Assembly: GCA_943842505.1 (NCBI GenBank)
Contig: CALTDI010000002.1
Span: 96,001 to 160,000, forward strand
Source: an uncultured Pseudomonadales bacterium
GTDB lineage: Bacteria; Pseudomonadota; Gammaproteobacteria; Pseudomonadales; Pseudohongiellaceae
Direction of reading: 5' to 3'
Length of the DNA stretch: 64,000 nucleotides
This document shows positions 29,525 to 38,652 of this stretch, piece by piece. Every line of letters begins with the position of its first letter. The first letter of the stretch is position 1. A program made the translations under genes and the position numbers. Below the pieces are notes generated by a model, which was given only the letters and a program-made list of their open reading frames with translations, was not told the DNA's origin and made no database searches.

Positions 29525-30525
29525 TGATCTTGTGCGGAATCCTTGCTGTTAAGCGTGGAAACAGAGCTGCGATCGAACTCGTCGTAGGCTTCGACGATTT
29601 TCTGCACCAGGCGATGACGCACTACGTCTTTTGCTTCGAAGTAAGTAAATCCTATTTCATTGATTCCAGCTAAAACCTTACTTACATGGATTAAACCGGA
29701 ACGGGTTCCCTTTGGTAAATCTATCTGAGTAACATCGCCTGTTATCACCGCGGTAGAGCCAAAGCCAATACGTGTGAGGAACATCTTCATTTGTGAAGTC
29801 GTAGTGTTCTGGCTCTCATCCAAAATGATGAAGGAGTTGTTTAGCGTTCTTCCGCGCATATAGGCTAGCGGAGCGACTTCGATTATGTTCTTTTCTATGA
29901 GTCTGGCTACCTTTTCGAAACCGAGCATTTCATAGAGTGCATCATACAGAGGGCGTAGGTAGGGGTCGATTTTTTGCGCCAGATCGCCGGGGAGGAAGCC
30001 AAGCTTTTCACCCGCTTCCACGGCGGGCCTGACCAGCAATACTCGGTTAACTTCCTCTTTGAGAAGCGCTTCGACCGCACAGGCGACGGCGAGGTAAGTC
30101 TTGCCGGTGCCGGCAGGCCCTATACCAAAATTGATATCATGCTGGTGAATGCTGCGCACGTATTCACATTGGTGTTTGCCCCTTGGCTTAACCGAGGATT
30201 TCGGAGTCTTTATAAACAGTTGCTCTACTTCGCCATCGCTGTCGCTGGCTTCTGAGGGCATGGTTTCCTGCAGCGCTAGATGAACCATGCTTGGGTTCAA
30301 TAAGTTGCCGTGGGCAGTGTCCTGATAAAGAGACTCAAGAATGTGGCCGCCGTCGGCAATCGCCGATTCGCTTCCCGATAGCTGGAACACATTGCCGCGC
30401 TGTTGAATAGTGAGCGTAAGAAAACTTTCTATTTGATGTATGTGTTCATTCAGGCGCCCACAAAGATTGGAGAGGCGCTGCGCATTGTCTGGTATCAGGG
30501 TCAAACTGAGGGTGTGATTTGTCAT
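29521..30525 (-). CDS. ybeZ: PhoH-like ATPase YbeZ
   Basis: A protein of 334 residues with a Walker A GPAGTGKTYLA and a Walker B FIILDESQN followed by the TTSQMKMFLTRIG sensor segment, the PhoH-family pattern. It acts with YbeY in RNA and ribosome processing. The N-terminal 120 residues form the KH-like part common to YbeZ. Order miaB-ybeZ-ybeY-ybeX is conserved, and a 74-base gap separates it from miaB. Confidence 0.95.
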   Translation of the reverse strand: MTNHTLSLTLIPDNAQRLSNLCGRLNEHIHQIESFLTLTIQQRGNVFQLSGSESAIADGGHILESLYQDTAHGNLLNPSMVHLALQETMPSEASDSDGEVEQLFIKTPKSSVKPRGKHQCEYVRSIHQHDINFGIGPAGTGKTYLAVACAVEALLKEEVNRVLLVRPAVEAGEKLGFLPGDLAQKIDPYLRPLYDALYEMLGFEKVARLIEKNIIEVAPLAYMRGRTLNNSFIILDESQNTTTSQMKMFLTRIGFGSTAVITGDVTQIDLPKGTRSGLIHVSKVLAGINEIGFTYFEAKDVVRHRLVQKIVEAYDEFDRSSVSTLNSKDSAQDQ

Positions 30526-30599
30526 GCAGTTAGAAAAAGACCTCTTAGTAGCAAGTTGTATGGATTCAGTATAGCAAGCACTCGATCTATCTCAAGCGG

Positions 30600-31973
30600 C
30601 TAAATGCTGCCGAGTAGAGAGTTTGGTAGTGCGTCAGAGATTCGGCAGCTGACGAAGTTGCCGATCAGTGAATGATCGTCACTCTTGAAATTTACTACTC
30701 TGTTGTTTTCGGTACGCCCCTGCAGGTCACCGGCATGTTTTTTAGACTTGCCAGTTACCAGGATGCGCTGATCCGTCCCTACCATGGCGGCACTGATCGC
30801 ATTGGCATGACTGACTATCTGAGATTGCAGTGTGGCTAGCCGGTGTTTCTTCTCCTGTGCAGGGACGAGGTCGACTAGATCGGCTGCCGGAGTGCCGGGT
30901 CTGGCGCTATAGATGAAGCTGAACGACGTATCAAAGCCTATTTCGATAATAAGCTTCATGGTGTCTTCGAAATCTGCGTTCGACTCCCCTGGAAATCCCA
31001 CGATGAAATCGGAAGAGAGGCTGATGTTTGGCCTGATAGCCCGAATCTTTCTAATTATGGATTTGTACTCCAGTGCCGTATGGCCGCGTTTCATGGCCGC
31101 CAGAATTCGGTCAGAACCACTCTGAACGGGAAGATGCAGATGATCGACCAGCTCGGGAATCTGGGAGTAGACATTGATCAGGGAACTCGAGAATTCGATA
31201 GGGTGCGACGTGGTGAAGCGAATGCGGTCTATGCCTTCGATACTGGAGATATACTGAATAAGCGTAGCCAGGTCGACAATCTCGCCCTCGTGGCTTAGGC
31301 CCCTATAGGCATTTACATTCTGTCCCAGAAGATTGATCTCGCGCACGCCCTGATCGGCAAGATGTACCGCTTCCGCTAAGACATCATCTAGTGGTCGGCT
31401 AACCTCTTCACCTCTGGTGTAGGGCACTACACAGAAGCTACAGTACTTGCTGCAGCCTTCCATGATGGTTAGAAATGCCTGGCAGGAGCTCGCGTCAGGT
31501 TGCGGAAGGTGGTCGAACTTTTCAATCTCAGGAAAGCTGATGTCTACGACAGGTTTGCCATTGCCGCTGGCATCGAGCATTTCAGGCAGCTTGTGCAGGG
31601 TCTGGGGTCCAAAGACCACGTCGACATACGGGGCTCGTTTGCCAATAGCGGCGCCTTCCTGACTTGCCACGCAGCCACCGACGGCGATCTTCATGCCGGG
31701 CTTGGCTTCCTTCAGGCTGCGCCAGCGGCCCAATTGGTGAAACACTTTCTCCTGTGCCTTCTCGCGAATAGAGCAGGTATTAAGCAGTAATAGGTCAGCA
31801 TCTGCGGGGTCATCGACAAGTTCTGCATGCTGTGATTCTTTGAGCAGGTCGAGCATGCGATCGGAATCGTACTCGTTCATCTGGCAGCCATGGGTCTTGA
31901 TGAAGACTTTTTTGGTCTGGCTTGGAGAGCTTTTTGCTATTTCCTGCTCGATGCTGTTCTGTTCAGGTTTCAC
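30600..31973 (-). CDS. miaB: tRNA-2-methylthio-N6-dimethylallyladenosine synthase MiaB
   Basis: From the GTG at 31973 the protein has 457 residues, near the family length. N-terminal UPF0004 cysteines: [24 protein letters not shown] and GCVASQEG. Radical-SAM motif: [17 protein letters not shown]-terminal TRAM domain follows. It adds methylthio to i6A37 in tRNAs reading UNN codons. The frame is open further upstream to a GTG at 32075, but that extension is not conserved-looking. Confidence 0.95.
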   Translation of the reverse strand: MKPEQNSIEQEIAKSSPSQTKKVFIKTHGCQMNEYDSDRMLDLLKESQHAELVDDPADADLLLLNTCSIREKAQEKVFHQLGRWRSLKEAKPGMKIAVGGCVASQEGAAIGKRAPYVDVVFGPQTLHKLPEMLDASGNGKPVVDISFPEIEKFDHLPQPDASSCQAFLTIMEGCSKYCSFCVVPYTRGEEVSRPLDDVLAEAVHLADQGVREINLLGQNVNAYRGLSHEGEIVDLATLIQYISSIEGIDRIRFTTSHPIEFSSSLINVYSQIPELVDHLHLPVQSGSDRILAAMKRGHTALEYKSIIRKIRAIRPNISLSSDFIVGFPGESNADFEDTMKLIIEIGFDTSFSFIYSARPGTPAADLVDLVPAQEKKHRLATLQSQIVSHANAISAAMVGTDQRILVTGKSKKHAGDLQGRTENNRVVNFKSDDHSLIGNFVSCRISDALPNSLLGSI

Positions 31974-32190
31974 AGTAATTCCGTGTAGAGGGCTATTTTC
32001 AAAAGGGGGCGAATTATAACAGCAAAAATCAGCAGTACTTAACCACGAATTGACGCATAATGACTTGAAATTCACGGTTGCAGCCTGATATTAGCTCTAC
32101 ACGTTCATACCCGCTGCAAAGCAAGCACCGAACAAGCAGTGCTGCAGCCCAGCGAATACTATGCAGTTTTAGGATAAGAGATTGATATCA

Positions 32191-32526
32191 ATGGGAAATT
32201 CCTCAGAAATCTACAAGATAACCTTCCTCAACAAGGGCAAGGTATATGAAGTCTTTGTAAAACAGGTTTATCAGAGCGACCTGTATGGCTTTATCGAGAT
32301 AGAGGATTATGTGTTCGATGAAAGATCGCAATTAGTGGTAGATCCTTCAGAAGAGAAGCTTAAATCAGAATTTGCTGGAGTTAAGAGAAGCTTTATTCCC
32401 ATTCAGGCAATAATTCGAATCGATGAAGTCGAGAAGACCGGCGTCAGCAAGATTTCCAGTGGTGATAATGTCTCTCCTTTTCCGGTTCCAATTGTGGGTG
32501 GCAAGGCCGATCGAAAAGATTCTTGA
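32191..32526 (+). CDS. DUF1820 family protein
   Basis: A protein of 111 residues from ATG 32191. It has the DUF1820 signature: YKITFLNKGKVYEVFVKQVY, LYGFIEIEDYVF and GVKRSFIPIQAIIRIDEVE. The family is small, soluble and of unknown function in Gammaproteobacteria. A TTG at 32182 in frame would add three residues. It is divergent from miaB and precedes srkA by 65 bases. Confidence 0.9.
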   Translation: MGNSSEIYKITFLNKGKVYEVFVKQVYQSDLYGFIEIEDYVFDERSQLVVDPSEEKLKSEFAGVKRSFIPIQAIIRIDEVEKTGVSKISSGDNVSPFPVPIVGGKADRKDS

Positions 32527-32591
32527 TGTTAACTGGCCTACACCCGAGCTGTGCGGCTCGCCTGAAATACCCCCCAGCGGTTTCCCAATAG

Positions 32592-33581
32592 ATGGAGTCT
32601 TCTAGCCATCCCTATGCTGATTTGTCTCCAGTCGCCGTATTGGAAGCCGTGGAGAGCCTCGGCTTTGAGACCGACGCGCGAATATTTCCCCTCAATAGCT
32701 ATGAGAACAGGGTCTATCAGGTAGGTTTAGTCGACAAGCCCTCAATAATCGTAAAGTTTTACAGGCCCGAGCGTTGGACCACTGCGCAGATACTCGAAGA
32801 GCATAGCTATACGCTTGAGCTTGTGGAGCTGGAAATCCCAGTGGTACCGCCCATAGCGTTCGGCAGCGCGGGCACGCTTGTACAATACAAAAATTTCCAG
32901 TTTTCAGTTTTCGAACAGTTCCTAGGACGCCCTCCCGAATTAGACAACTTGGATAATCTGCTAGTGATGGGGCGTTTTGTCGGCCGCATACATGCCGTTG
33001 GGGCACTGCATGATTTTGAGCATCGAGTTGAGCTTACGGTGGAGCGTTTGGCAGTGCACAGCAGACAGTTCTTGCTGGAAAATAATTTCTTGCCCAAAGA
33101 CTTGCGACCTGCCTATGAATCCCTATCTCAAGATTTGATCGATAAAATTCAGCAACGGTTTTCGGCCCATGGTGAGTTGCGCAAATTACGCATACACGGG
33201 GACTGTCATCCCGGAAATGTATTGTGGAAAGACGAGACGCCAAATTTTGTAGATTTTGACGACACGGTGATGGGTCCGGGCATTCAGGATCTCTGGATGA
33301 TGTTGTCAGGTGATCGTAATCAGCGACAGGCGCAGTTGCTGGAACTAGTCGAGGGCTATAACGAGTTCTACGATTTTAGGGCGTCGGAGCTTGAATTGGT
33401 AGAGTCTTTGCGCACCTTGCGTCTCATGCACTATAGCGCCTGGCTTGCGCGTCGCTGGGAGGATCCAGCTTTTCCGATGAGCTTTCCCTGGTTCAATACC
33501 GAGCGCTATTGGGCGGAGCACATACTCGAGCTAAGAGAGCAGCTCTATCTGTTAGATGAGCCGGCCTTACGCCTTATCTAG
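32592..33581 (+). CDS. srkA: Stress response serine/threonine kinase SrkA (YihE)
   Basis: A protein of 329 residues of the APH/choline-kinase fold. Key segments: FPLNSYENRVYQVGL at the ATP loop, IVKFYRPERW with the lysine, RIHGDCHPGNVLW (catalytic loop) and FVDFDDTVMGPG (metal site). SrkA protects cells from envelope and oxidative stress death pathways in E. coli. The stop lies in the CTAG at 33578-33581 which is also the apbE stop. Confidence 0.92.
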   Translation: MESSSHPYADLSPVAVLEAVESLGFETDARIFPLNSYENRVYQVGLVDKPSIIVKFYRPERWTTAQILEEHSYTLELVELEIPVVPPIAFGSAGTLVQYKNFQFSVFEQFLGRPPELDNLDNLLVMGRFVGRIHAVGALHDFEHRVELTVERLAVHSRQFLLENNFLPKDLRPAYESLSQDLIDKIQQRFSAHGELRKLRIHGDCHPGNVLWKDETPNFVDFDDTVMGPGIQDLWMMLSGDRNQRQAQLLELVEGYNEFYDFRASELELVESLRTLRLMHYSAWLARRWEDPAFPMSFPWFNTERYWAEHILELREQLYLLDEPALRLI

Positions 33582-34489
33582 CTAGTTGCATTCATTCCCG
33601 TCCCGCCAACAGTTTCTCTACTGTCCATATAGACATGAGGCAGCCCGGAATCCAGCAACCATTGTTTCGCGACGCTCTCATCTTTGAGCATGGCCATGGT
33701 CGCAACAGACCCTGCTACCGTGCACAGGTTAGCAGCAACACTCACGGCTCTTAGCCCTGCGCAGGGCCAGCCTGTAATGGGGTTCAGTATATGGCTGTAG
33801 CGCTTGCCTTCATGCACGAAGAAACGCTCGTAGTCGCCGCTGCTCGCGAGCCCACCCTGTAAAAGATCTATCTTGGCCATGATGCCCTGTTCGCTATCGG
33901 GGGCGATGATGCCTGTGCTCCATGGCCTGTTGTCCGGCTGCGCTCCGATAACACTGAAATCGCCGCCGAGGTTTACCAGGCCGTGATTAACGCCTAGATT
34001 GCGAGCCAAACGGGCAACTGAATCCGCCGCATATTCTTTTACGATCCCACCAAAATCTATCTGCATGTCTGGGGGGAGGCGCAGGCGTGAATCTGCCCAG
34101 GAGATCTTGTGAAAACCCAGCGTTGTTTGAGCCGCATCTATCTGCGCTTGAGTCGGTATCTGTGCATTCTTGAAATCCCAGATTTGGCTTAGAGCGGCTG
34201 CGGTAACATCGAATAGGCCTTCGCTGGTCTCATAGCAGTTCTTTGCATGATCGAGCAGTGATTGTGTTTCATTATCTATATCAATGCCGCGTTTCAGACC
34301 TGCCGATCGGTTTATCTCCGTTAGAAAACTATCGCTTCTGAAGCGAGAATATTTCTTTTCCAGGCGAGCAACTTCCTCAGTCAATTGGCTCAATATTTTC
34401 TTCGCGTCGATGCGCGATTCTGCAAAGAGTTGGATCTCGCAGAAACTTCCCATGGCCTTGAAAGAGGAGCTTTTTAAAGAAAGGTGCAT
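33578..34489 (-). CDS. apbE: FAD:protein FMN transferase ApbE
   Basis: A protein of 303 residues of the ApbE family: FKAMGSFCEIQLF, YSRFRSDSFLTEINRSAG, IDFGGIVKEYAADSVA, VNLGGDFSVIG and, near the end, GSVATMAML. ApbE transfers FMN from FAD to Ser/Thr of extracytoplasmic proteins carrying a motif like DxxSGAT. No signal peptide or lipobox is visible at the ATG start, unusual for the periplasmic enzymes and relevant to where transfer would occur. It is last in a four-gene minus-strand unit with DUF3570, DUF4266 and a thioredoxin, 64 bases after DUF3570. Confidence 0.93.
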   Translation of the reverse strand: MHLSLKSSSFKAMGSFCEIQLFAESRIDAKKILSQLTEEVARLEKKYSRFRSDSFLTEINRSAGLKRGIDIDNETQSLLDHAKNCYETSEGLFDVTAAALSQIWDFKNAQIPTQAQIDAAQTTLGFHKISWADSRLRLPPDMQIDFGGIVKEYAADSVARLARNLGVNHGLVNLGGDFSVIGAQPDNRPWSTGIIAPDSEQGIMAKIDLLQGGLASSGDYERFFVHEGKRYSHILNPITGWPCAGLRAVSVAANLCTVAGSVATMAMLKDESVAKQWLLDSGLPHVYMDSRETVGGTGMNATS

Positions 34490-34553
34490 AGCCGAATGGT
34501 GAAGCGAATTAGTTTGTTAGAGGAGAGTGGCTGCGTAAAAACGGCGCAGTTGC

Positions 34554-35711
34554 TTAGAAGCTAAAATCAACGCCAAGAGAGAGTCGATTGTATTTAACAA
34601 GAGCTGTACTTGGCTGTGAAACAGCATAGGCGGAATACTTATCGTTAGCTAAATAGCGTTCCGCGGTGAGTGTTGCCTTCCAAGAGCCCATGTCTGCAAT
34701 CAGGCTGAAGCCACCGCTAACAGCACCGAACGCGGAGAGTCGGTAATCGCTAGACTGATACTCGCTTAGAGGATTCAGGAAATCGTCGACGTTAGTGAAG
34801 AAATCTGCGGCAGATTGGCTGTAGTAACGCAACTGGGGAACAATTTGAAATTGGCGTCCTAAATTTTGGTGCCAGGAAACGTCGCTGGTGTGAGAGCTAA
34901 TGCCAAAATCATCATGGTAGAAACGGTAGTTAACATGCAGTGCAGCATTCGCCGCTACAAAAAACCTTCTATAGGAATTGCTCCAGGCTATTTGTGTCTT
35001 GTCTTCGGGGCGTACGTCTCTTAGTTTGTAGGGATCGCTTAGAAATCCCGATTGTTCGGTAAAGCTCAGGGCGGATTGAAAGCTGGATACCTGATTAATG
35101 ATTTGCGTGAGAGACACAAAAACAGAGCTGCTTTGTTTGTCTTCGTCACGGACTCGGTTGAAGAGGGCGGCGTCTGTGGGAAAGATGTCGTCCGATGAGT
35201 AACTGAAGCCCCCGGCAAGCGTAGTTAGGTCATTGTTATAGTGTCTCTCGCCGTTGAGGCCGAAATAGACAGCCCTGTAGTCGTTTTCTTCAGAATAACC
35301 GATGTTGCCTGCGAAGCTGCCGTTGTCCAGATAGTAACGAGTTCCTACGCTGAGTTCCGAGCGGTTATCGCTGATGCCGCTAGCGCCGCTTAGGTTCACC
35401 ACCGGTTTTCCATCAAGGCCAAGAGTGGTGAACCAGGGCGATGCGCCGCTCAAGGATTCATAATTGGCATCAACGTGCACAGACATATTGCGCCCCATAG
35501 GAGCGACCAGTTGAAACTGGTGTACGTCGATGTCGTAGCGATTCAGCTCGCCAGAGGGCACCTCGGAGCGCGAGAGGTCGTCTTCCTGATAGTTGGATAA
35601 CTTATAAGAGACTGTGCTTTGTGTAGGAGGCGCATCTGCCAGGGCTATTCCAGGCAGCGCCAGTGCGGTGCTGGACAGGGCGATGATATTGGCAGAGGCG
35701 CTATTCTTCAC
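34554..35711 (-). CDS. DUF3570 family envelope protein
   Basis: I place the start at GTG 35711, eight bases past the DUF4266 stop, because the product then begins with a normal signal peptide (VKNSASANIIALSSTALALP, cut near IALADA). A start at ATG 35795 would overlap DUF4266 by 77 bases and prepend an Ala-rich stretch. The 385 residues match DUF3570 and are rich in alternating aromatic/polar strands with a final YNRLSLGVDFSF, like outer-membrane beta-barrels. Two SGAS sequences occur at about residues 88-91 and 108-111; the first, ESLSGAS, resembles ApbE target motifs. No characterised function is known to me. Confidence 0.85.
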   Translation of the reverse strand: MKNSASANIIALSSTALALPGIALADAPPTQSTVSYKLSNYQEDDLSRSEVPSGELNRYDIDVHQFQLVAPMGRNMSVHVDANYESLSGASPWFTTLGLDGKPVVNLSGASGISDNRSELSVGTRYYLDNGSFAGNIGYSEENDYRAVYFGLNGERHYNNDLTTLAGGFSYSSDDIFPTDAALFNRVRDEDKQSSSVFVSLTQIINQVSSFQSALSFTEQSGFLSDPYKLRDVRPEDKTQIAWSNSYRRFFVAANAALHVNYRFYHDDFGISSHTSDVSWHQNLGRQFQIVPQLRYYSQSAADFFTNVDDFLNPLSEYQSSDYRLSAFGAVSGGFSLIADMGSWKATLTAERYLANDKYSAYAVSQPSTALVKYNRLSLGVDFSF

Positions 35712-35718
35712 AATTGCG

Positions 35719-35937
35719 CTAGTTGCAGCCGCAGCCGCCACCGGCTGCGCTGTTGCCGCCAGAGGAGGCTTCTTTACTGAAGAAGATATGGTCATTTAGA
35801 GCGCTCTCCAGAGGGTCTGGATCCCAGGTCATTTCGTCCCTGGCGAGATAGCCGCGCTCCCATGCTCGCACGTCAGCGCAGGAGATAAGAATAATGCTGC
35901 AAGTTAGCATTAGTAGAGCCGTACGCAGTTGTTTCAT
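35719..35937 (-). CDS. DUF4266 small Cys-rich lipoprotein
   Basis: A protein of 72 residues. A lipobox (IILISCADV) predicts lipid attachment at Cys20. The body has the DUF4266 features VRAWERGYLARDEM, HIFFSKEASSGG and a C-terminal GGGCGCN with two cysteines. A strong Shine-Dalgarno (GGGAGGT) precedes the ATG. It sits between the thioredoxin and DUF3570 genes in one operon. The free cysteines at the C-terminus make it a plausible thioredoxin substrate or metal/flavin carrier, which is inference. Confidence 0.85.
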   Translation of the reverse strand: MKQLRTALLMLTCSIILISCADVRAWERGYLARDEMTWDPDPLESALNDHIFFSKEASSGGNSAAGGGCGCN

Positions 35938-35970
35938 GGAAACTACCTCCCGCTATGCGGCCTCAGCTGA

Positions 35971-36480
35971 CTAGTTGCCAGACAGCGAGGCCTGAATGGC
36001 TTCCTCTATCATGTCGATATCGCCAGATCGAAAGCCCATATGGACCAAGGTTACTGTGCCATCAGGCTGAATCAGGTAGGAAGTCGGCATGCCTATCACC
36101 TCAAACAGCTCGGCCGCATCACCCTCTGGGTCTGCCGGAATTAAGAAGTCTAGCGGCGTATCTTCCAGGAAGTCCAAGCCATCTTCGATTGGGTTGTCTA
36201 CGTTGATGGCGACTATCTCCAAGCCCTGATCCTTGTATTTATGATACATATCATTATACAAAGGCAGCGAGGTGAGGCAGGGAGCACACCAGGAGGCCCA
36301 GAAGTCGACATAAACAGTCTTTCCCTCAAGGCTGGCTGTACTAATTGCGGGCTGATCGCTGTAGATCGAAGGTAGGTCGAAAATTGGTGCGGTATCACCT
36401 TCTTCTACAGCTGAGGCGAGCGTGCTCACTGCGCTAATTGCTAAAAAAGCTAATATCTGTGATTTCTGCTTAAATTTCAT
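35971..36480 (-). CDS. TlpA-like exported thioredoxin
   Basis: From ATG 36480 (with upstream AGGGAAC) the protein has 169 residues: a signal peptide ending near TLASAVEEG and a thioredoxin-fold domain with WASWCAPC, the cis-proline GMPTSYLI and a final YxxG-like end. Exported TlpA proteins reduce or isomerise disulfides in the periplasm. A longer frame to 36540 is unlikely. It is first in the ApbE/DUF3570/DUF4266 unit, 33 bases before DUF4266, so it may keep the DUF4266 cysteines reduced. Confidence 0.9.
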   Translation of the reverse strand: MKFKQKSQILAFLAISAVSTLASAVEEGDTAPIFDLPSIYSDQPAISTASLEGKTVYVDFWASWCAPCLTSLPLYNDMYHKYKDQGLEIVAINVDNPIEDGLDFLEDTPLDFLIPADPEGDAAELFEVIGMPTSYLIQPDGTVTLVHMGFRSGDIDMIEEAIQASLSGN

Positions 36481-36680
36481 GTTGTTCCCTATCTCGTGAG
36501 TTAGTTGCCATTCTAAAACTTGAAGACCGCTTTGTCTCAATTCTGCCAGAATCTCGATAATTACGATAGGCGCATGAGGGCTGGATCATGGGCCTCGTGC
36601 TTAATTGCAAGCCAAGTGGCTTAACTGAGTAGAGTAGAACGCGCTCCGGATACTTCCGTTTACACGGTCGATCGTAATAA

Positions 36681-37826
36681 TTATGTAAGCTGTGGATGGG
36701 GCTCTGCGAGGCTGCGTAGCAGATGCTGCCAGCGCCGTTTCTGAGTCTTTAGTCGAAATTGCATCTCACGGTAGCCATGCTTGAGCTGGAGTTGATCCAA
36801 TGAATGGAGGCTTTCCTGTAGCTGCTTGCCTCTAGCCTCGTACCAGGCCTGCCTGTGTTCGGTCCATAGTTGCAGGGTGTGCAGGAACTGTTCGTATTCT
36901 GACTCCAGGCGAAGTCTCCAGGTTTCAGAAATGTCGAAGCGTTCGCATTTCTCTGTCGCTTTACGGTATTGAAGTTCCAGTCTAGCCTTCTCGATCTGTG
37001 CTGTATTACAGCGCTTTAGATCGTGGGTCAGACCAATCAGTGCAAGCAGGCTTATGATCCATTTCGTTGGATCGAAATGCCACCACCGAATACCATTTCT
37101 GTAGTCCCATTGAAATGTGTGATGATAATTATGATAGCCCTCACCATAGGTAAAGAATGCTAGCAATGTGTTGTCTCTCGCAGAGCTATTCTCGCTATAC
37201 GGCTGTCGCCCCCACATATGTGCTATGGAATTTATCAGGTAGGTAACATGCTGGCTTAAAACCAGGCGCAGTAATCCGCCTAGCAATATTCCAGCGAGAA
37301 TATCTCCGTGTATAAACCCAAGGAATGCGGGCAGGCCAATATTCATAAACAGAAGTAAGCTTAGATAGTACTTTCTCTGCCACATGACGATTGGGTCATT
37401 CATGAGATCCTTGGCATTCGAAAAGTCATCCTGACCGCTCTTATAATTCCGCAGAATCCAGCCTATATGAGAAAACCAAAACCCTCGGCTTGCAGAGTAT
37501 GGGTCCCGTTCATTGTTATCAACACATTGATGGTGGCGCCGGTGTGCCGACGCCCAGGTTAAGATGTCGTTTTGAAGTGCGCAGGCGCCTCCCAATGCGA
37601 AGATTGAGCGAACAATTGGATGTGCCTTGTAGGCTTTGTGGGACCAGAGGCGGTGATAGCCGGCGGTAATGGATATGCCGCAAAAGCCCATGAGAAGTAT
37701 GAAAACGGCCCATTCGTAAAGGTCGTAGCCATAAAAATACCCGTAGAGGGGTACCAGGACTATGGCGAATGCCGGCGTTAGGCTGAATAACAGCATATTC
37801 GTCCAGTTGATCGGGGCTTTTTCCAT
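36681..37826 (-). CDS. Acyl-CoA (stearoyl-CoA type) delta-9 desaturase
   Basis: A membrane protein of 381 residues with three histidine boxes of class 1 desaturases: HRLWSH, HRRHH and HNYHH. Four hydrophobic helices lie within the first 240 residues. The last 110 residues are hydrophilic and helical (KARLELQYRKATEKCERFD onward), a C-terminal extension also seen in some pseudomonad desaturases. It introduces a cis double bond into saturated acyl chains, adjusting membrane fluidity. Confidence 0.92.
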   Translation of the reverse strand: MEKAPINWTNMLLFSLTPAFAIVLVPLYGYFYGYDLYEWAVFILLMGFCGISITAGYHRLWSHKAYKAHPIVRSIFALGGACALQNDILTWASAHRRHHQCVDNNERDPYSASRGFWFSHIGWILRNYKSGQDDFSNAKDLMNDPIVMWQRKYYLSLLLFMNIGLPAFLGFIHGDILAGILLGGLLRLVLSQHVTYLINSIAHMWGRQPYSENSSARDNTLLAFFTYGEGYHNYHHTFQWDYRNGIRWWHFDPTKWIISLLALIGLTHDLKRCNTAQIEKARLELQYRKATEKCERFDISETWRLRLESEYEQFLHTLQLWTEHRQAWYEARGKQLQESLHSLDQLQLKHGYREMQFRLKTQKRRWQHLLRSLAEPHPQLT

Positions 37827-37996
37827 TATTGAGGTTCCTGCAAGAGTGGCTTATAGGGTCTAGGTTGAATTAGCTGTAAAACTCAACACGATAGAGCGTA
37901 GTATTAACAGAATCGGGCGCAGCTGCAACCGGTAGCGTAATCATTGGGAATGTTGGTGAAATTTTTTATAGGGGCGGTAGTTCAGAGGCGGGGAAA

Positions 37997-38209
37997 ATGG
38001 AAGAAAAGCTAGTCGAATTGGAAACTAAATTTAGTTATCAAGAGGATCTGTTGTCAGCGTTAAACGAAGTTGTTATTAGGCAACAGCGTCAACTCGATGA
38101 ATTGCTCAGGCAGATGTCTGCGGTAAAGGAGCAATTACAAGAAGCGATCGAGAGAGTGCCCGGTGAGGGAGGTGAGTCAGATCAAAATGAAAAACCCCCT
38201 CACTACTGA
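37997..38209 (+). CDS. slyX: SlyX family protein
   Basis: A coiled-coil protein of 70 residues with the SlyX pattern: LVELETKFSYQEDLLSALNEVVI, RQLDELLRQM and the C-terminal PPHY. The function is unknown. The terminator hairpin overlaps its last codons, so the stop TGA (38207-38209) lies in the loop/right arm. Confidence 0.92.
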   Translation: MEEKLVELETKFSYQEDLLSALNEVVIRQQRQLDELLRQMSAVKEQLQEAIERVPGEGGESDQNEKPPHY

Positions 38210-38218
38210 GAGGGTTTT
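38191..38218. terminator. Bidirectional terminator between slyX and the cold-shock gene
   Basis: AAAACCCCCTC, loop ACTACT, GAGAGGGTTTT forms an 11-bp stem with one C/A mismatch. The A and T flanks give U-runs for transcripts in both directions, so it can end both slyX (plus) and the cold-shock gene (minus). Confidence 0.85.
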
Positions 38219-38226
38219 ACTAGTCG

Positions 38227-38652
38227 CTAGCCCGCCACTGCGACATCGTCAGCCTGCAAGCCCTTATCGCCTTCGCTAACTTCAAACTCCACACGCTGCC
38301 CATCGTGTAAAACGCGGTGTCCCTCGCCTCGAATTGAACGGAAGTGAACGAATACGTCATCGCCGCTGTCGCGAGTAATAAAACCGAACCCCTTGCTTGC
38401 GTTAAACCACTTCACACTGCCTTGCTCTCTAGGCGAATGCGGTTCATTTTCATCGTAGTCAAATCCGCTGGAAGCAGAAGCTTGGGCGGCCCAGAAGCTG
38501 CTTATTAATAGAATAACGAATAGAGAAAGCGCGAATAGGGGCAAATTGGCAGTGGTTAATGAATATTCCTGCGAGCTAAGAAGGTAGAGCGGAATGCAGG
38601 CTAGAAGTGTGACAATAGCTGAAATAATAAATGGCTTTTTGAACATGTTCAT
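38227..38652 (-). CDS. Membrane-anchored cold-shock-domain protein
   Basis: A protein of 141 residues. Two hydrophobic helices (about 9-25 and 37-58) are followed by a linker ([11 protein letters not shown]) and a full cold-shock domain at about 76-140: [18 protein letters not shown] with RNP-1 KGFGFI and RNP-2 DVFVHF. The domain binds single-stranded RNA or DNA. Attachment to the inner membrane suggests RNA handling there, or control of a membrane-near transcript. No cold-shock-type leader was confirmed upstream. Confidence 0.88.
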   Translation of the reverse strand: MNMFKKPFIISAIVTLLACIPLYLLSSQEYSLTTANLPLFALSLFVILLISSFWAAQASASSGFDYDENEPHSPREQGSVKWFNASKGFGFITRDSGDDVFVHFRSIRGEGHRVLHDGQRVEFEVSEGDKGLQADDVAVAG

